From: GYS-P2D sp964522505
GTDB taxonomy: Bacteria; Bacteroidota; Bacteroidia; Chitinophagales; Saprospiraceae
NCBI GenBank assembly: GCA_964522505.1
Contig: CAZFWJ010000070.1
Span: 1 to 16,870 of the forward strand
Length of the DNA: 16,870 nucleotides
Direction of reading: 5' to 3'
Below, one piece after another: positions 15,295 to 16,870 of this stretch. The notes under the pieces are model-generated. The model had not been told where the DNA came from, searched no databases, and saw nothing but the letters and a program-made list of their open reading frames with translations. The position numbers and the translations under genes are program-made. Every line of letters begins with the position of its first letter. The stretch's first letter is position 1.

Positions 15295-16506
15295 TCACCC
15301 CTTCCCTCTCCTTTTCAACTCTTGCCGAATCAAGGTAAGCTCCCGCCCCGCCTCTCCAGTGATAGAAGTGTTTTCTTCTGCACGACGAATTAAAAAGTCG
15401 GCGACTTCTTTGATCGGTCCATATACTACATACTTCGCTGCATTAAATCCATGCTTGGCGAGGTTGAAGGTGATATAGTCACTCATCCCCTGCAGCTGTG
15501 AAAAGTTGACATGGGGATGATCAATTTCTATACCTCGGTCGATCACTTCACGAGCTAATACTTTATTACTATAGGTATTATGGCTTGCACAGATAAAAGA
15601 AATCTCATCCATATTATCGAGACAATACAGGATCCCCGCATCATAATCTCTATCTGTATCGAGTTTAGTGTCATGGATAGGCGATGGATATCCCTGCATC
15701 TCTGCGCGCTCACGCTCTTTGTTCATATATGCACCACGCACCAGCTTCGCACCGATTAGGAAACCTTCATCCTTTCCTCTTTGATGATCACGCTTCAATC
15801 TACTCAGCGTGTTCTTACGATACATCTGGTAGGTATTGAAGATGATTACTTGATCCTTATTAAAACGCGCCATCATATCCATGACTACCTCATCCATGGC
15901 ATCTTGCATCCAGCTCTCTTCTGCATCGATGAGGAGACCCACCTTAAGATCATAGGCACGGCGACATGCTGATAGAACACGCTGATAAAAAGAATCATAA
16001 AGCCTCTGAGTCTGGGCATCCAAATCTCCATCTGCTTGCTTCCTAATGAGCACATCATTGTCGACCAATCCTGTGAGCTTGCAGATCGCTGCAGGCACAC
16101 TATGGTTAGCTGCGGCAAAGTCGATGGCATTGAGCACTTCTGATAGTGTATCGTCCAGATCTGACTCAGCTGACTTCCCCTCTACCCCATAATCCAATAG
16201 TGATTGGGTCTTATTCTTATACAGATCGTCGATCACATCCTGACAGTCCGCAAGGTTAAGCCCACCGCAGAAGTGCTTAAAGAGGGTTCGTTTTATAATA
16301 GATTGTACGAATGGCAAACCGCTCTTAATGGCCAACTTGCCTAAAACAGACCCGATAGAAACGAGTTTAGAATTGTTCATCAACATAAACAATCGCTCTG
16401 TTTCTTTGAGCTCGTTATCGGACTTGTTCGCAAAGGCTATCTGCGTATTACTGAAGTCTGGATACTTATTAGTTGATGATGATGCTATATCGGAAAGCTG
16501 TTCCAT
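15295..16506 (-). CDS. Proline dehydrogenase
   Basis: An FAD enzyme that oxidises proline to pyrroline-5-carboxylate, the first step of proline catabolism, passing electrons to quinone at the inner membrane. The 403-residue monofunctional form has the barrel motifs DAEESW (194-199), NTYQMY (224-229), KLVRGAYM (254-261), SHN (308-310), GMSD (340-343), YGP and the substrate-binding RRAEENTS (374-381). The ATG at 16506 is used; a TTG at 16515 would add three residues. The start lies inside the 3' end of aroE (22-base overlap), so it is probably co-translated with that gene. No pyrroline-5-carboxylate dehydrogenase is in the window. Gene name could be prodh or putA-like, so no symbol is given. 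Confidence 0.95.
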   Translation of the reverse strand: MEQLSDIASSSTNKYPDFSNTQIAFANKSDNELKETERLFMLMNNSKLVSIGSVLGKLAIKSGLPFVQSIIKRTLFKHFCGGLNLADCQDVIDDLYKNKTQSLLDYGVEGKSAESDLDDTLSEVLNAIDFAAANHSVPAAICKLTGLVDNDVLIRKQADGDLDAQTQRLYDSFYQRVLSACRRAYDLKVGLLIDAEESWMQDAMDEVVMDMMARFNKDQVIIFNTYQMYRKNTLSRLKRDHQRGKDEGFLIGAKLVRGAYMNKERERAEMQGYPSPIHDTKLDTDRDYDAGILYCLDNMDEISFICASHNTYSNKVLAREVIDRGIEIDHPHVNFSQLQGMSDYITFNLAKHGFNAAKYVVYGPIKEVADFLIRRAEENTSITGEAGRELTLIRQELKRRGKG

Positions 16507-16870
16507 ATGGCCCAAGATTTTTCTGCCTGTAACTCCAACATCCTATAACCGTTCAATGTTTTCGCACCACGATCGATACCTTCCTGCATGAATGCTGTAA
16601 TCCGTGGATTATAGGTCAGATCAAACAGAAAATGTCCTGCTGATAGACTATCGTACGGAAGGTCTGGCTTCTGATGAATGTTGGGATAGGTGCCAAGTGG
16701 AGTGGTATTGATGATAAGCTGGTACGTCTTCATGATATCGACGTTGAGTTCGTCATAGATCAGGTCTCCCGTGCTACGACTCACTACCTTATAGCCTATA
16801 CCCAGCTTATCAAGGACATACTTTACCGCTTTGGAAGCCCCACCCGTCCCTAAGATCAATGCTCCTGTAG
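16485..16870 (-). CDS. aroE: Shikimate dehydrogenase, C-terminal part
   Basis: The C-terminal part of shikimate dehydrogenase, which reduces 3-dehydroshikimate with NADPH in aromatic amino-acid synthesis. The frame is open to the window edge and the N-terminal substrate-binding half lies beyond it. Visible motifs are the NADP-binding LILGTGGASKAV, NTTPLGTYP, DLTYNPRITAFM and NGYRMLELQAEKSWAIWN near the end. An apparent start at 16859 is a TTG in mid-domain, preceded in frame by T-G-A residues that continue the conserved strand, so it is not the true start. Its 3' end overlaps the start of the proline dehydrogenase gene. Confidence 0.93.
   Translation of the reverse strand, partial: TGALILGTGGASKAVKYVLDKLGIGYKVVSRSTGDLIYDELNVDIMKTYQLIINTTPLGTYPNIHQKPDLPYDSLSAGHFLFDLTYNPRITAFMQEGIDRGAKTLNGYRMLELQAEKSWAIWNSFPI

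Noticed and set aside
1..16870. CRISPR arrays, tRNA or rRNA genes, transposases, phage or defence genes
   Set aside because: None seen on reading both strands; all frames with recognisable content are envelope or housekeeping genes.

Overview
The window reads as an ordinary chromosomal segment of a Bacteroidota bacterium, most likely from the Saprospiria/Saprospiraceae side of the phylum. The evidence is a giant secreted protein ending in a CHU_C-type gliding/type IX secretion sorting domain, a YebC protein of the MGR-start type seen in this phylum, a DUF2795 protein next to cmk, a CAVC-type thioredoxin reductase, near absence of Shine-Dalgarno sequences, and -7 elements of the Bacteroidota form TAnnTTTG in most gene-upstream gaps. 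No tRNA, rRNA, CRISPR array, insertion sequence or phage gene was seen. The assignment below family level rests on recognition from the sequence alone.

Layout. 1-1306: a MacB/FtsX-type ABC permease on the minus strand, its partners outside the window. 1522-3671, plus strand: queA (queuosine tRNA modification), a 73-residue DUF2795 protein, and cmk (cytidylate kinase), whose start overlaps the DUF2795 gene. 3664-7269, minus: a secreted protein of about 1200 residues with a P domain, a ladder of Cys-paired Ig/PKD-like modules, a SprB-like repeat and a C-terminal sorting domain. 7418-8023, plus: a small outer-membrane beta-barrel protein.

8020-13693 is a run of six minus-strand genes, read from right to left: a PolB-like DEDDy exonuclease, yebC, trxB, a mono-haem c-type cytochrome lipoprotein, a TonB-dependent receptor closely resembling E. 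coli YncD/PqqU (the PQQ importer), and a zinc-ribbon Nudix hydrolase. The last four are spaced by 50, 2 and 21 bases and may form one operon. 13797-14753, plus: a membrane-anchored coiled-coil protein of unknown function, followed by the only strong intrinsic terminator in the window. 14923-15294, plus: a CoA-binding (YccU-like) protein. 15295 to the end, minus: proline dehydrogenase, overlapped by the 3' end of an aroE (shikimate dehydrogenase) gene that runs off the window.

Most genes are housekeeping. The points most worth following are the cytochrome c and PqqU-like receptor pair, which suggests PQQ capture linked to periplasmic electron transfer; three convergent gene pairs whose stop codons overlap or abut, with no room for terminators; a recurrent exact TATTTTTG promoter element upstream of four genes; and the strict 77-residue Cys-ladder in the giant secreted protein. 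I did not find a clearly new defence or mobile system here.
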